Shown here: in pieces, positions 24,782-34,615 of the stretch
Layout of the letters: every line of letters begins with the position of its first letter
Position numbering within the stretch: the stretch's first letter is position 1
Source: Glycomyces sp. YM15
Lineage (GTDB): Bacteria > Actinomycetota > Actinomycetes > Mycobacteriales > Micromonosporaceae
Length of the DNA: 64,000 nt
Assembly (NCBI RefSeq): GCF_016918015.1
Contig: NZ_JAERMK010000004.1
Coordinates: 121,264 to 185,263, forward strand
Reading direction: 5' to 3'
Translations under genes and position numbers: made by a program
Notes under the pieces: generated by a model
What the model was told of the DNA's origin: nothing
The model's input: only the letters and a program-made list of their open reading frames with translations
Database searches by the model: none

Positions 24782-25252
24782 ATGCCGACCACCGCCACCT
24801 GGACCATCGAGGCCCGCGACTGGGAAGACCCGCAAGGCGTCGCACTCCGCACGAGCCAGCGCGCCGAACTCGACGAGCGGTACGGCTGCGACGACCACGA
24901 ACCCGGTCCGCTGCCGTCCGCCGAGGACGTCTCGGTATTCCTCATGGCGTTCGGCCCCGACGGAGCGGCGATCGGGTGCGGTGCGCTCCGCGAACTCGAC
25001 GCCGAGTCGGCCGAGGTCAAGCGCATGTACGTCGTCCCCGGGTCGCGCGGCTCCGGCGTGGCCCCGGCGCTGCTCGCCGCACTGGAGGACGCCGCCCGCG
25101 AACGTGGCTGGGTCACGGTGAAACTCGAGACCGGCGTCGCCCAGCCCGACGCGATCCGCTTCTACGAGCGCGAGGGCTACCACCGGATCCCCCGCTTCGG
25201 GCACTACGCCGACTGGGACCTCTCGGTCTGCTACGCGAAGTCCCTCGCGTAG
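24782..25252 (+). CDS. GNAT-family N-acetyltransferase
   Basis: A 156-residue acetyltransferase of the GNAT fold. The acetyl-CoA loop is in VVPGSRGSGVAPALL (R/QxxGxG/A pattern) preceded by EVKRMYV, and the C-terminal AIRFYEREGYHRIP is the usual motif B. It would acetylate a small amine or protein N-terminus; the substrate is unknown. ATG start with GAGG upstream. It is divergent from tetR across two operator palindromes, so its expression is probably induced by the ligand of that regulator. Confidence 0.85.
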   Translation: MPTTATWTIEARDWEDPQGVALRTSQRAELDERYGCDDHEPGPLPSAEDVSVFLMAFGPDGAAIGCGALRELDAESAEVKRMYVVPGSRGSGVAPALLAALEDAARERGWVTVKLETGVAQPDAIRFYEREGYHRIPRFGHYADWDLSVCYAKSLA

Positions 25253-25333
25253 AAATCCTTGCGCCGCGGGCAACCCGGCCGCGGTTTACCGCGTATTCCT
25301 CTTGCACCCCTTTGCGCTCGAGAGGAACCCCCG

Positions 25334-26584
25334 ATGCGACGGTCCCCCATCACACCGTTGAGAGCCGCGGCCGGAACGGCCGCGATGCTGACGTCCCTTG
25401 CGGCCCTGGGCGCCTGCACGGAGGGCGGGCCCGAGCGGGAGCAGCCGCCGGAGGAGACGAAGGTCGACCTCGTGGCGCTGCTGAACGAGAACGACCGGCT
25501 CTTCAAGGAGCTCTATGAGATCGAACCGGACATCACCCGCGCGTGCCTCGAGAACGAGGGGTTCTCGGTGCACGACGAGATGGCGCTGTACCAGTTCCAG
25601 GTGATCGGTGTCGATGAAGGCGGGCTCCAGGAGGACTACTACAGCTTCAGCGAATGGCTCCCCGAGCCCGACCTGGCCGCCCAATGGGGCTTCGGCCAGT
25701 GGGTCTACCAGGCAGGGGAATCGGACGACCTGATCACCGAGTACAACGAGCTTCGGTACCCCGAGGAGCCCCAGCCGGTCGAAGAGGAGTACCCGGACAA
25801 CTCGGCGTTCGAGGCGCTCGACGCCGAGGACAAGATCGCCTGGTACACGGCGTTCATGGGCGAGGAGAAGATGACGTACGAGGACCGCGCCTGGCAGTTG
25901 CGCAACCCCGACGCGTCTGACGAGGAGGTCTCGCAGCGGCTCTCCAAGATCCAGAACCGCGAGGACGACGGCTCCATCGGAGGCGACCTCGAGATCATCC
26001 CGCCGAAGCCGGGCGGCTGCGAACTCGCGACGATCGAGGCGCTGTACGGCGAGCCGCAGCTGATCGAAGAGGACTTGGGCGAGGGTGTCGAGGAGGGGCT
26101 GGCGATCTTCACCTGGAAGTTCCGGCCCGAGGAGCCCCCGGTCCCGCCGACGGACCAGGCGTCGATCGACGCGGCGACCGCCGACGTGTCGGCCGCGTTC
26201 CTGACCTGCGTCGCCGAGGCCGGACACGGCGAATGGGAGTTCCAGGAAGGCGGCTGGCTGCCGGTGTCCGAGTACTTCTACCGGGTCTACCTGGGCGAGG
26301 ACCACGAAGAGCGCTATGAGGAGGGCTTCGAACCGCCCGAGGTGACGATCCCCGACCCGCCCGCCGACCTCCCCGGCGATTTCGAGGGCAAGAAGGCGTA
26401 CGAGATCGAGATGGCCGTCGCCTTCAGCGACTGCTCGGAGGAGGTCGGGTACCGCGAGGCGGTCATCGCGGCGATGGACGCGGAGGAGCTGGCGTCGTAC
26501 GAGGCGATCGAAACGGACCTGTTCGCCTACCAGGACCGGCTCCGCGAGGCGCTGAAAACCGCGCAGGACCTCCTCGAAGCCTGA
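25334..26584 (+). CDS. Hypothetical secreted lipoprotein
   Basis: A 416-residue protein that I do not assign to a family. The N-terminus has an Arg pair, a hydrophobic segment and the lipobox ALGAC, so Cys27 would be lipidated and the mature protein exported. The mature part is very acidic (many Glu and Asp), Tyr- and Trp-rich, and holds spaced Cys residues (for example RACLEN, GGCEL, FLTCV, FSDCS) that could form disulfides outside the cell. The ATG at 25334 with AGAGGA upstream is chosen over a GTG-like upstream start because of the signal peptide. It stands alone in its surroundings. Confidence 0.75.
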   Translation: MRRSPITPLRAAAGTAAMLTSLAALGACTEGGPEREQPPEETKVDLVALLNENDRLFKELYEIEPDITRACLENEGFSVHDEMALYQFQVIGVDEGGLQEDYYSFSEWLPEPDLAAQWGFGQWVYQAGESDDLITEYNELRYPEEPQPVEEEYPDNSAFEALDAEDKIAWYTAFMGEEKMTYEDRAWQLRNPDASDEEVSQRLSKIQNREDDGSIGGDLEIIPPKPGGCELATIEALYGEPQLIEEDLGEGVEEGLAIFTWKFRPEEPPVPPTDQASIDAATADVSAAFLTCVAEAGHGEWEFQEGGWLPVSEYFYRVYLGEDHEERYEEGFEPPEVTIPDPPADLPGDFEGKKAYEIEMAVAFSDCSEEVGYREAVIAAMDAEELASYEAIETDLFAYQDRLREALKTAQDLLEA

Positions 26585-26662
26585 GTGCCCGCCCCGCGGA
26601 GCGCCTAGGCTCAGCGGTGGGCCGCCCGCCGGGCGGCCCACCGAGCAGACGGGAGGTCGAGC

Positions 26663-27085
26663 ATGGGACGGCAGGAAAGGCCGCGACCCGAGGACGCCGA
26701 GAACCGCCTCGACGACGAGGGCCGCAAGACCGGGCTGTGGTCGGAGGAGGACGCCCGCGGCGGCTTCGTCGTCGGCGAGTACGTCGCGGACCAGCGCGAG
26801 GGCATCTGGCGGCACTATGCGAGGGACGGCCGCCTCCGGTCCGAAGGCGGCTACGCCGACGGCCTCCTGCACGGCCAGTGGACCTGGTGGCGCGCCAACG
26901 GCCAGGTCCTCCAGCGCGGCGACTTCGACCACGAGAAGCGCGAAGGGCTCTGGGAACGGTGGACCGCCGACGGGGCCCTCATCGACAGCGGGCGCTACGA
27001 GCAGGACAAGAAGGTCGGCGAGTGGCACTACTACAACCCCGACGGCACCCTCAAGAAGTCCGTGAGCCACAAGCCCCGCAGGTGA
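26663..27085 (+). CDS. MORN-repeat / YwqK-like protein
   Basis: A 140-residue protein composed of MORN-variant repeats of the YwqK type. The repeating pattern is DGRLRSEGGYADGLLHGQW, GQVLQRGDFDHEKREGLW and DGALIDSGRYEQDKKVGEW, each about 22 residues. Such repeats are often annotated as antitoxin-like, but that label is weak. The protein is soluble and starts at ATG with GGGAGG upstream. It may bind a partner protein or a membrane; the role is unknown. Confidence 0.75.
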   Translation: MGRQERPRPEDAENRLDDEGRKTGLWSEEDARGGFVVGEYVADQREGIWRHYARDGRLRSEGGYADGLLHGQWTWWRANGQVLQRGDFDHEKREGLWERWTADGALIDSGRYEQDKKVGEWHYYNPDGTLKKSVSHKPRR

Positions 27086-27096
27086 GCGCAGCCGCC

Positions 27097-27582
27097 TTAC
27101 GCCGCTTGGCGATAGGGCTGATACGCCGTCCTCCCGGTCAGCCGCGCCTCCATCGCAAGGCCGAGCCTCGCACGGTTGAACTCCCCGCAGCGCGCCATCG
27201 CGGCCGCGGGGGCGAGGAACTCGAACGCCTCGATCTCTCCGGCTCGGGGCCGGATGCCTCGAGGGTCCGCGACGACGCCGGCATCGAAGAGGTAGAACGT
27301 CATCGGCAGCCCGGCGTAACCGGGGTCGGGCAGCCAGTCGAGGACGAGCAGGTCGCCGACCGTCAGGTCGAGGCCGATCTCCTCCCGGATCTCGCGGGCG
27401 CAGGCTTCGTGGGGCGACTCGCCGCGGTCCACCCAGCCGCCCGCGAAGCCCCACTCGTCCCGGTACGTCGCCTTGACCAGCAGCACGCGGCCTTCGGCAT
27501 CGGTCATGAACGCGCCCGCGACCGTGGCCGAGACGGCGATGCGGTCGCTGAGCGCCCGACTCGGGGCTTCACTGTTCGTCAT
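27097..27582 (-). CDS. NUDIX hydrolase
   Basis: A 161-residue NUDIX domain hydrolase with the box starting GGWVDRGES and ending EIREEIGLDL (about residues 46-70). The C-terminus carries a Trp/Phe-rich lid. The ATG at 27582 has TACGTT ending seven bases upstream, so the transcript is likely leaderless; the longer frame lacks support. The substrate cannot be told from sequence. It runs tail to tail with the MORN gene and follows the APH-like gene in the same direction. Confidence 0.85.
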   Translation of the reverse strand: MTNSEAPSRALSDRIAVSATVAGAFMTDAEGRVLLVKATYRDEWGFAGGWVDRGESPHEACAREIREEIGLDLTVGDLLVLDWLPDPGYAGLPMTFYLFDAGVVADPRGIRPRAGEIEAFEFLAPAAAMARCGEFNRARLGLAMEARLTGRTAYQPYRQAA

Positions 27583-27636
27583 GCGCCCGAACGTATCGGA
27601 CTCCGGCGACATCGCAACCGCAATTCGAGGCAGTGG

Positions 27637-28656
27637 TCACGCGCGGAAGGCCGCCTCCACCGCGTCGAGGTTCGCCGTCCACCAGGTGATGAGCCGGTGG
27701 TCCCGGAAGAACAGGTCGTCGCACCCGGCGTCGTCGCGGTCGTAGTGGAAGTCGAGTTGCCAGCAGTGCGCCAGGATCTTCCACCAGCGGAGGCGGGAAG
27801 CCCTCGCCAGGTCTACGGGGTCGATCGGGCGGACGCTTCGGTAGCCGGCGAGGAAGGCGGCGACCTTGGGCAGGTCGATCCGGGCGTCGGGCGTGCAGAA
27901 CTGATAGGCCGCGGTGCGGGCGAGTTCCTCGGCGTAGGAGCCGACCCGGACGCGGTCCCAGTCGATGACGGCGCCGATGCGCCCGCCCGACCAGACGAGG
28001 TTGTAGTTCTGGCAATCGCCGTGCGTCCAGCCGCCGGGGCCGGTGGCCGCGTCCGGGCCGGGGCGGAGGTGAGCGTTGGCGGCGATGAGGTCGAGGCGCT
28101 GCTGGAGCACCGGGACGGCGGCGCGGTCGAACTCGTTCTGAGAGGGGCGCTCGGCGGCGAGTTCGAGAAAGCGTCCGGTCTCGGCGAGGGCCGCGTCCGG
28201 ATCGGAAACGTCCGTCGGAGACTGCTGGGGCGCGGGGAGACCCGAGTCGGGGTCGGCGAGCGCGTCATGGATGCGGGCGATCACGGCGCCCATGTGCCCG
28301 GCCTGGGCGAGGGACAACTCCGCGCCGGGGTGAGTGCCGTCGACCCATTCGCAGAGGTAGTACGCGTTGCCCTCGATCTCGTGGACCAGGTCGCCGGTGC
28401 TGTCGGCGACGGGCGCGGCGACCGGGATGCCCCCAGCGGCAAGGCGTTCGAGGAGGCCGAGGTTGCGGCGGACCGCGGCCGGGTCGCGGTCGGTGAGGTG
28501 TTTGAGCGCGAAGCGGCCGCGGTCGGAATCGAGGTACCAGTTCCGGTTCATGCGGCCGTCCGTGAGGTGACGGATCTCGCGGAGCCCGCCGAGCAGGTAG
28601 GCGGAGGCCAGGGCGTCGAGGTCGGTCGGGGCGGCGGGGTAAGGGTCCTGGTGCAC
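27637..28656 (-). CDS. Phosphotransferase of the APH/ChoK family
   Basis: A 339-residue protein kinase-like small-molecule kinase. It shows the nucleotide-binding strand FALKHLTD, the Brenner motif THGDCQNYNLVW (catalytic Asp) and the metal-binding Asp in VIDWDRV. Family members phosphorylate aminoglycosides, choline, homoserine or thiamine-like molecules; this one is unassigned, and resistance should not be assumed. I choose the GTG at 28656: TACCCT ends six bases before it, which indicates a leaderless start. A longer frame has no conserved sequence. Confidence 0.82.
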   Translation of the reverse strand: MHQDPYPAAPTDLDALASAYLLGGLREIRHLTDGRMNRNWYLDSDRGRFALKHLTDRDPAAVRRNLGLLERLAAGGIPVAAPVADSTGDLVHEIEGNAYYLCEWVDGTHPGAELSLAQAGHMGAVIARIHDALADPDSGLPAPQQSPTDVSDPDAALAETGRFLELAAERPSQNEFDRAAVPVLQQRLDLIAANAHLRPGPDAATGPGGWTHGDCQNYNLVWSGGRIGAVIDWDRVRVGSYAEELARTAAYQFCTPDARIDLPKVAAFLAGYRSVRPIDPVDLARASRLRWWKILAHCWQLDFHYDRDDAGCDDLFFRDHRLITWWTANLDAVEAAFRA

Positions 28657-28730
28657 CCGAGCAGGGTAGACCCGGGACCGCTTCGCGGCCACGAGTACTG
28701 GCAGCGCGGAAGCCGCCGACATCGATGTCG

Positions 28731-28779
<49 letters not shown>

Positions 28780-28791
28780 GCCGGGGATCGA

Positions 28792-29832
28792 TTATTTCAC
28801 GGCGTGCGTGACATCCCGCTCCTCGGCGTAGAAGCAGGCCGTCGGGTGCGTTCCCTTGTCCCCCACCTCAAGCGAGGGCATCTCCTCCGCGCAGTGGTCC
28901 GTGGCCTTCCAGCAACGGGTGCGGAACCGGCAGCCCGAGGGCGGATTGATCGGGGACGGGACGTCGCCCTGCAGGATGATCTCGTCGCGCTGGCCCCGCA
29001 GGTCCGGGTCCGGCACGGGCACCGCCGAGAGCAGGGCCTGCGTGTACGGGTGCCGGGGGTGGTCGTAGATCTCACGGCCCGTGCCGCGCTCGACCACCTT
29101 GCCGAGGTACATCACCGCGACCTCGTCGGCGATGTGGCGCACCACCGAGAGGTCGTGCGCGATGAACACGTACGCCAGTCCGAGCTCGTCCTGCAGGCGC
29201 TCGAGGAGATTGATGACCTGCCCCTGGATCGATACGTCCAGGGCGCTCACCGGTTCGTCGCAGACGAGCACCTGCGGGCGCAGCGCCAGCGCGCGGGCGA
29301 TGCCGATGCGCTGGCGCTGCCCGCCGGAGAACTGGTGCGGGTAGCGGTTCACGTGGTCGGGGCTGAGGCCGACCATGTCGAGCAGGTCCTTGACCTCGGC
29401 GGCGCGCTGCTGCTTCGGGATCACCTCGGGGTGGATCTCGAACGGCTCGCCCACGATGTCGCCCACGGTCATCCGCGGATTGAGCGAGGTGTACGGGTCC
29501 TGGAAGACCAGCTGGATGTCCCGCCGGAACGGCCGGATGCGGCGGGCCGAGAGATTACCGATCTCCTTGCCCTGCAGTTTGATCGAACCTGAGGTCGGGG
29601 TTTCCAGGCCCACCAGGAGCTTCGCGAGCGTCGACTTGCCGCAGCCCGATTCGCCCACGACGCCGAGGGTCTTGCCCGGGTAGAGCTTGAGGTCCACGCC
29701 GTCGACGGCCTGCACCTGCCCCACGGTGCGTTTGATGACGACGCCCCGCTGGATCGGGAAGTGCTTGACCAGGTCCTTCGCTTCCAGGGCCGGCTCGGTA
29801 CTCGTGTTCGCTTGGCCGAGTTCAGCGTTCAT
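28792..29832 (-). CDS. Dipeptide/oligopeptide ABC transporter ATPase (DppF/OppF type)
   Basis: ATP-binding subunit of a peptide importer, 346 residues. It has Walker A GESGCGKST, signature FSGGQRQRIGIARAL, Walker B VLVCDEPVSALD and the H-loop IAHDLS, plus the C-terminal oligopeptide-transporter extension with a Cys cluster (CRFRTRC, HCAEE, TACFY) that may bind an Fe-S cluster. It overlaps the 3' end of the sister ATPase gene by 11 bases and is the last gene of a five-gene operon reading leftwards. The 3' end runs into a poly-G/C tract. Confidence 0.9.
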   Translation of the reverse strand: MNAELGQANTSTEPALEAKDLVKHFPIQRGVVIKRTVGQVQAVDGVDLKLYPGKTLGVVGESGCGKSTLAKLLVGLETPTSGSIKLQGKEIGNLSARRIRPFRRDIQLVFQDPYTSLNPRMTVGDIVGEPFEIHPEVIPKQQRAAEVKDLLDMVGLSPDHVNRYPHQFSGGQRQRIGIARALALRPQVLVCDEPVSALDVSIQGQVINLLERLQDELGLAYVFIAHDLSVVRHIADEVAVMYLGKVVERGTGREIYDHPRHPYTQALLSAVPVPDPDLRGQRDEIILQGDVPSPINPPSGCRFRTRCWKATDHCAEEMPSLEVGDKGTHPTACFYAEERDVTHAVK

Positions 29833-30859
29833 CGGCGTAGACCTCCTCGGCGAAATGGCAGCGGCTGCCGTGCCCGTCGGCCGGCTCGAGCCAGGGCGGC
29901 ACGTCCGTGACGCATTCGTCTTCGGCGGCGAAGCAGCGCGGATGGAACGGGCACCCGCTCGGCAGGTTCGCCGGGTTCGGCGGGAGCCCTCGGATGACCT
30001 CGAGCTCCTGCCCGACGGTGTCGACGCGCGGGATCGAGCGCAGCAGGGACTTCGTGTAGGGGTGGGCCGGGCGTTTGAACGCGTCGCGGATGCCCGCGCG
30101 CTCGACCACCTCCCCGGCGTACATGACGGCGACCTCGTCGGCGACGTCAGCCACCACCCCGAGGTCGTGGGTGATGAGGATCAGGCCCATGTTCCGCTCG
30201 GTCTGGATGTCCTTGAGCAGCCGCATGATCTGGGCCTGGACGGTGACGTCGAGGGCGGTGGTCGGCTCGTCGGCGATGAGGATCTCCGGGTCGAGCGCGA
30301 GCGCCATCGCGATCATGACGCGCTGGCGCATACCGCCGGAGAACTGGTGCGGGTAGTGCCCGACGCGGCGCTTCGCGTCCGGGATGCCGACGAGGTCGAG
30401 GAGCTCGATCGCCTTCGCCTTCGCCTCGGCGCGGCTGAGCCCGCGGTGCACGCGGAACAGCTCGCCGATCTGGAAACCGACCGACCACACCGGGTTGAGG
30501 GCCGAGAGGGCGTCCTGGAAGACCATCGCGATGTGGTTGGCGCGCACGCCGCGGCGGGACTCGGCGTCGAGTTTGAGGAGGTCGACGCCCTGCAGCCGCA
30601 CCTCCCCCGCGGTGATCCGCGCGGGCGGCGTGTCGAGGATGCCCATGACGGCCTGGCTCGTCACGGACTTGCCGGAACCGGATTCGCCCACGATGGCGAG
30701 GGTCCGGCCCAGTTCGAGCGTGAAGCTCGCCCCGCGCACCGCAGGGATCCTGACGCCGCGCAGCCGGAACTCGACGTGCAGATCGTCCACTTCGAGCAGC
30801 GGCTGGTTCTGGTCGATGCCCGGCAGCGTGTCGCCGATGACTCGGATTTGCGTGACCAT
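29822..30859 (-). CDS. Dipeptide/oligopeptide ABC transporter ATPase (DppD/OppD type)
   Basis: The other ATPase of the importer, 345 residues. Walker [10 protein letters not shown] (Val after the Ser), signature [15 protein letters not shown], Walker [13 protein letters not shown] and H-loop ITHDLG are all visible, with the C-terminal domain [14 protein letters not shown] as a second Cys cluster. ATG start, seven bases after the upstream permease gene ends. The pair with the DppF-type gene fits a heterodimer. The imported peptide is unknown. Confidence 0.9.
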   Translation of the reverse strand: MVTQIRVIGDTLPGIDQNQPLLEVDDLHVEFRLRGVRIPAVRGASFTLELGRTLAIVGESGSGKSVTSQAVMGILDTPPARITAGEVRLQGVDLLKLDAESRRGVRANHIAMVFQDALSALNPVWSVGFQIGELFRVHRGLSRAEAKAKAIELLDLVGIPDAKRRVGHYPHQFSGGMRQRVMIAMALALDPEILIADEPTTALDVTVQAQIMRLLKDIQTERNMGLILITHDLGVVADVADEVAVMYAGEVVERAGIRDAFKRPAHPYTKSLLRSIPRVDTVGQELEVIRGLPPNPANLPSGCPFHPRCFAAEDECVTDVPPWLEPADGHGSRCHFAEEVYADER

Positions 30860-30866
30860 CGCTCGC

Positions 30867-31814
30867 TCACCTCAGTTTCGGGTCAAGGGCGTCGCGCAGG
30901 GCGTCGCCGAAGGTCGCGAATGCGAACACGGTGATGAGCAGGAACGCCATCGGCCACAGCAGCAGGTACAGGTACCCGCCGGCGGCCCAGCCCGTGCCCT
31001 CGGCCAGCAGGATGCCCCAGCTCGTCGCGGGCGGGCGGATGCCCAGGCCCAGGACGGCCAGCACCGACTCGGTGACGATGATCCCGCCGACGGTGGTCGG
31101 CACGATCGCCGTCACCGGAACGATCGCGTTGGGCATGATGTGGCGGAACATGATCCGCCGGTCCCGGGCGCCCAGGCAGCGCGCCGCCGCCACGTAGTCG
31201 AGGTTGCGCGTCTCGATGGTCGCCGCCCGCACGTACCGGGCGAACTCCATCCACCCGAACACCGCCAGCGCGAGCGCCGCCGGGGCCACCGCTGGTATGA
31301 GCTCTTCGGAGCTGCTGCGCCCGCGGAACAGGGCCAGGAGCAGCAGGGCGCCGAGGAGGAACGGCACGACCATGAACACCTCGAGGGCGCGGGAGATCAC
31401 CGCGTCGGTCCAGCCGCCGTAGTAGCCCGAGAGGATCCCCATGACGAGTCCGATGAGGACGCTGAGGACGATCACGGAGACCGCGAGGAGCAGGGTCGGC
31501 CTGGTGCCGTATACGAGTTTGGCGGCGAAGTCGCAGCCGAACGCGTCGGTGCCGAGCGGGTGGTCGCCGGTGAACCAGGTGTCGGGGCGCTGGCGGGCGA
31601 GGCGGCCGGAGCAGCTGCGCGGGTCGGCGTCGGTGAACAGGGTCGGGAAGAGCGCCATGGCGACCGCGACGAGGATGAGGAGCGCCGCGATGATGACGTC
31701 GACGCGGCGGACCATGCGGTGGAAGGCGTCCTTCCACAGCGAGGCCTGCGGGGCGTCGGGGCTCTTGACGGCGCCGGGTACGGGCTCGGGGAGGGGTTCG
31801 GTGCGGTCAGGCAT
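30867..31814 (-). CDS. ABC peptide transporter permease (DppC/OppC type)
   Basis: A 315-residue inner-membrane permease. After a cytosolic N-terminal tail (residues 1-30) come a first helix and then a six-helix binding-protein-dependent transport domain. The EAA loop that contacts the ATPase is EFARYVRAATIETR followed by YVAAARCLGA and HIMPN. Four-to-eight-base overlap with the upstream permease gene (8 bases) indicates tight operon structure. The periplasmic loop has a Cys pair (RSCSG and FGCDF). Confidence 0.9.
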   Translation of the reverse strand: MPDRTEPLPEPVPGAVKSPDAPQASLWKDAFHRMVRRVDVIIAALLILVAVAMALFPTLFTDADPRSCSGRLARQRPDTWFTGDHPLGTDAFGCDFAAKLVYGTRPTLLLAVSVIVLSVLIGLVMGILSGYYGGWTDAVISRALEVFMVVPFLLGALLLLALFRGRSSSEELIPAVAPAALALAVFGWMEFARYVRAATIETRNLDYVAAARCLGARDRRIMFRHIMPNAIVPVTAIVPTTVGGIIVTESVLAVLGLGIRPPATSWGILLAEGTGWAAGGYLYLLLWPMAFLLITVFAFATFGDALRDALDPKLR

Positions 31815-32814
31815 AGCGAATCCTCGGGTCGAGTAGGGCGTACATGAGGTCCACGACGAGGTTCACGGCGAGCACGACGACGGCGATGACCACGAACGAG
31901 GTGATCACGATGCTGACTTCGGTGCCGAGCAGCGCGTTCCACAGCAGTTGGCCCATGCCGGGGATCTGCATGATGCCCTCGGTGACGACGGCCCCGGTGA
32001 GGATGAACGCGAAGTTGTAGCCGATCGCGGTCACCACGGGGATGAGCGAGTTGCGGACGATGTGGACGTTGGCGACGCGTCTTCTGCTGAGGCCCTTGGC
32101 GTGTGCGGTGCGCACGAAGTCGGCGTGGTAGTTCTCGAGCTGGCTGGCCCGTACGAGGCGGGTCATGCTGGCGAGCCCGGCGGTGCCGAGGAGCAGGCCC
32201 GGGATGATGATCGTCATCCATGGATGGTCGACGTCGTAGGTGGGTCTGAAGAGCTGGCCTATGGCGGAGTCGCCGCCGAATATGCCTCTGACCCAGCGGG
32301 TCAGGGGCACGGCGATGAGCGACGAGTAGATCAGCATGATGAGGAAGACCGGCACCGAGTCGACGAGGATGGTGCCGCCGCGCACGAAGTGGTCTTGGAA
32401 GCGATTGCGGTGGCGGGCGGCCCAGGAGCCGAAGACCATCGCGAGCACCACGAGGGTGACGATGGAGAAGGCGAAGAGCCGCAAGGTGTTCGGGATGGAG
32501 ATGGCGAGGAGTTCGCCGACGTCCCGGTTGCCGCGGAGGGTGGTGCCGAAGTCGCCCGCGGCGTAGGCCTGGAGCCGTTCGATGAACGGGGCGATGCAGG
32601 GGTCGCCGGTGCGTTCATAGCACGGGTTGTCGAGGTTGTACATGGCTTCGACCTGGGCCAGTGCGGCGGCGTTGGGCGTGCGGTCGCCGAAGAAGAGGCG
32701 GGCCGGGTTCCCGCGGACCTGGACCGAGAGGGCCATCAGCCAGTGCATCAGGAAGAGCACCAGGCCCAGTGTCAGGAGTGCCTGCAGCAGGCGGCGAATG
32801 ACGTAGCGTCCCAT
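31807..32814 (-). CDS. ABC peptide transporter permease (DppB/OppB type)
   Basis: A 335-residue permease and partner of the DppC-type protein. The first helix (VIRRLLQALLTLGLVLFL) and a large extracytoplasmic loop with a Cys pair (NPCYERTGDPC) precede the transport domain, whose EAA loop reads LVRASQLENYHADFVRTA with AKGLSRRRV. The ATG start is preceded by AACTTCAATG-type sequence with a weak SD. It lies 121 bases downstream of the substrate-binding gene. Confidence 0.9.
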   Translation of the reverse strand: MGRYVIRRLLQALLTLGLVLFLMHWLMALSVQVRGNPARLFFGDRTPNAAALAQVEAMYNLDNPCYERTGDPCIAPFIERLQAYAAGDFGTTLRGNRDVGELLAISIPNTLRLFAFSIVTLVVLAMVFGSWAARHRNRFQDHFVRGGTILVDSVPVFLIMLIYSSLIAVPLTRWVRGIFGGDSAIGQLFRPTYDVDHPWMTIIIPGLLLGTAGLASMTRLVRASQLENYHADFVRTAHAKGLSRRRVANVHIVRNSLIPVVTAIGYNFAFILTGAVVTEGIMQIPGMGQLLWNALLGTEVSIVITSFVVIAVVVLAVNLVVDLMYALLDPRIRYA

Positions 32815-32935
32815 TGAAGTTGTTCCCGTTCCATTGGGGCGGCACGGCCGGGTTCGGGGCGGGCGGGTCCCACGGACGACGGAGGCGTCGTTCGTGTGGA
32901 CCCGGCCCGCTTCGGCTGTGCCGCAATCCGTTCGG

Positions 32936-34600
32936 CTACTGGACTACCGTGATCTCACGGAGCTCGCAGTCGCCGCCGGGGGCGACATAGATCGGGTTGA
33001 GGACGACGTTCTCGACGTCTTCGCTGTAGAACACGTTGTCGGAGGAGTAGAGGACCGGTGCGGCCGGCATGGCGTCGGCGATGAGCTTCTCCGCCTCGGC
33101 GTAGAGCGGGACGGCCTCTTCGAGGGTCGGCGCCTGGTCGGCGGCGAGGATCGCGGCGTCGAACTCGGGGCTGGCGTAACCGAAGACGTTCATGGCCTCG
33201 CCGCCGCCGTAGACCGGCGTCAGGAAGTTCTCGTTGAGGTTGTAGTCCGGTCCCCACGCGTAGCGGAACGGGCCTTCGACCGTGTGCTCGTCGCGGGCGG
33301 TCAGGAACTCGGGCCAGTCCAGCGGGACGAGCTCGTACTCGATGCCGAGGGTCTCCTTGATGGAGTCGCCGACGGCCCGGAACAGTGTCTGGTTGTCGGC
33401 GGATTCGTTGTACCAGAGCTCGAAGACCTCGCCCTCGGGCCAGCCGCCGGCCTCCTCGAGGAGCCGCTTGGCCTCCTCGGGGTCGTACTCGCAGTACTCG
33501 CAGCTGCCGGTGCCGCCGCCGAAGATCGATTCGGGGATGAAGCCGTCGGCGGGGACGCCGCGGGCCTGGCCGATGACGGTGAGCACGGCTTCGCGGTCGA
33601 TGGCGGTGGAGAAGGCGCGGCGGAGGTTGACGTCCTGCCATTCCTCCATCCACAGCGGGAACCCGAGCGCGGTGAACGTGGTGCCCGGCTGGCTCACGAG
33701 GCGCTCGGTGAGCTCCGGATCGGCCATCGCGGTCTCGAAGTCGGCCGCGCGGGGCGAGCAGACGTCGATGTCACCGGTCTTGAAGTCGTTCCAGCAGTCG
33801 GACTCGCCGAGGTAGGGGTGCCAGTTGACCTTGTCGATCTTGGCGGGCATCCCGCCCTCGTAGTCCTCCCAGCGGACGGCGGAAGCACCGGCCTCAGGGT
33901 CGTATTCGCCTTCGAGCATGAAGGGGCCGTTGCCGATCGGGTTCCACATGCAGGCTTCGAGGTCGGCGAGGCATTCCTCGGCCATCGGCAGGAAGGCCGC
34001 GTAGCCGAGCATGGTGGCGAAGCCGCTGAACTGCTGGGTGAGCTTGACCTCGATGGTGAGGTCGTCGATCGCGGTGACGCCGGAGAGGGTGTCGGCCTCG
34101 GGTTCGGGGAACTCGGGGACCTCCGGGTCGGCCCACTGGTCCTCGGGCAGCGGCGCGGGGTTCATCTCGGCGTAGCCCTGGAAGCGGCCGAAGAAGTAGT
34201 TGAGGCCGGCCACGTTGGGCCCGTAGGCGGTGTTGTTCCAGGAGCGGATGAAGGCCTCGGCGTCCACCGGCTCGCCGTTCTGGAACTGCAGACCTTCCTT
34301 GATCGTGATGGTCCAGGTCTGGTTGTCCTCACTGGTGATCGCTTCGGCCACGAGGTTGATCGGCTCGCCGGTCTCGTTGTCGTAGTACACGAGGCCGTCG
34401 TAGATGTTCTTGACGATGCGGTAGCACTCCGAGTCGTCGCAGTCGCTGACCACAAGGGTCGGAACTTCGCCGATCTGCATGTCGACGGTGCCGCCGCCGT
34501 CGCCGCCGCCGTCTCCTACGTCGTTCGGGTCGCCTGTGCATGCGGTCAGTGCGAGTGCGGCCGCCGCGCAGACGGCGGCCGCTGTCCGGATTCGTTTCAC
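32936..34600 (-). CDS. Extracellular solute-binding lipoprotein, family 5 (peptide)
   Basis: The 554-residue binding protein that captures peptides and delivers them to the DppBC-type permease. The N-terminal signal (VKRIRTAAAV) ends in the lipobox ALTAC at about residue 17-21, followed by a Gly/Asp-rich linker and the SBP_bac_5 fold (NIYDGLV, LQFQNGEPVDA, NPIGNGPF, AFSTAIDREAV). Several Cys pairs are present in the mature part. The start is a GTG with TGGAG six bases upstream, not the longer frame. It is the first gene of the operon and has an inverted repeat 16-44 bases ahead of the start. Confidence 0.92.
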   Translation of the reverse strand: MKRIRTAAAVCAAAALALTACTGDPNDVGDGGGDGGGTVDMQIGEVPTLVVSDCDDSECYRIVKNIYDGLVYYDNETGEPINLVAEAITSEDNQTWTITIKEGLQFQNGEPVDAEAFIRSWNNTAYGPNVAGLNYFFGRFQGYAEMNPAPLPEDQWADPEVPEFPEPEADTLSGVTAIDDLTIEVKLTQQFSGFATMLGYAAFLPMAEECLADLEACMWNPIGNGPFMLEGEYDPEAGASAVRWEDYEGGMPAKIDKVNWHPYLGESDCWNDFKTGDIDVCSPRAADFETAMADPELTERLVSQPGTTFTALGFPLWMEEWQDVNLRRAFSTAIDREAVLTVIGQARGVPADGFIPESIFGGGTGSCEYCEYDPEEAKRLLEEAGGWPEGEVFELWYNESADNQTLFRAVGDSIKETLGIEYELVPLDWPEFLTARDEHTVEGPFRYAWGPDYNLNENFLTPVYGGGEAMNVFGYASPEFDAAILAADQAPTLEEAVPLYAEAEKLIADAMPAAPVLYSSDNVFYSEDVENVVLNPIYVAPGGDCELREITVVQ

Positions 34601-34615
34601 CAGGGTCTCCAGAGC

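Noticed and set aside
27637-28656. APH-like gene as an antibiotic-resistance gene
   Set aside because: The kinase fold alone is shared with choline, homoserine and other kinases; nothing points to a drug.
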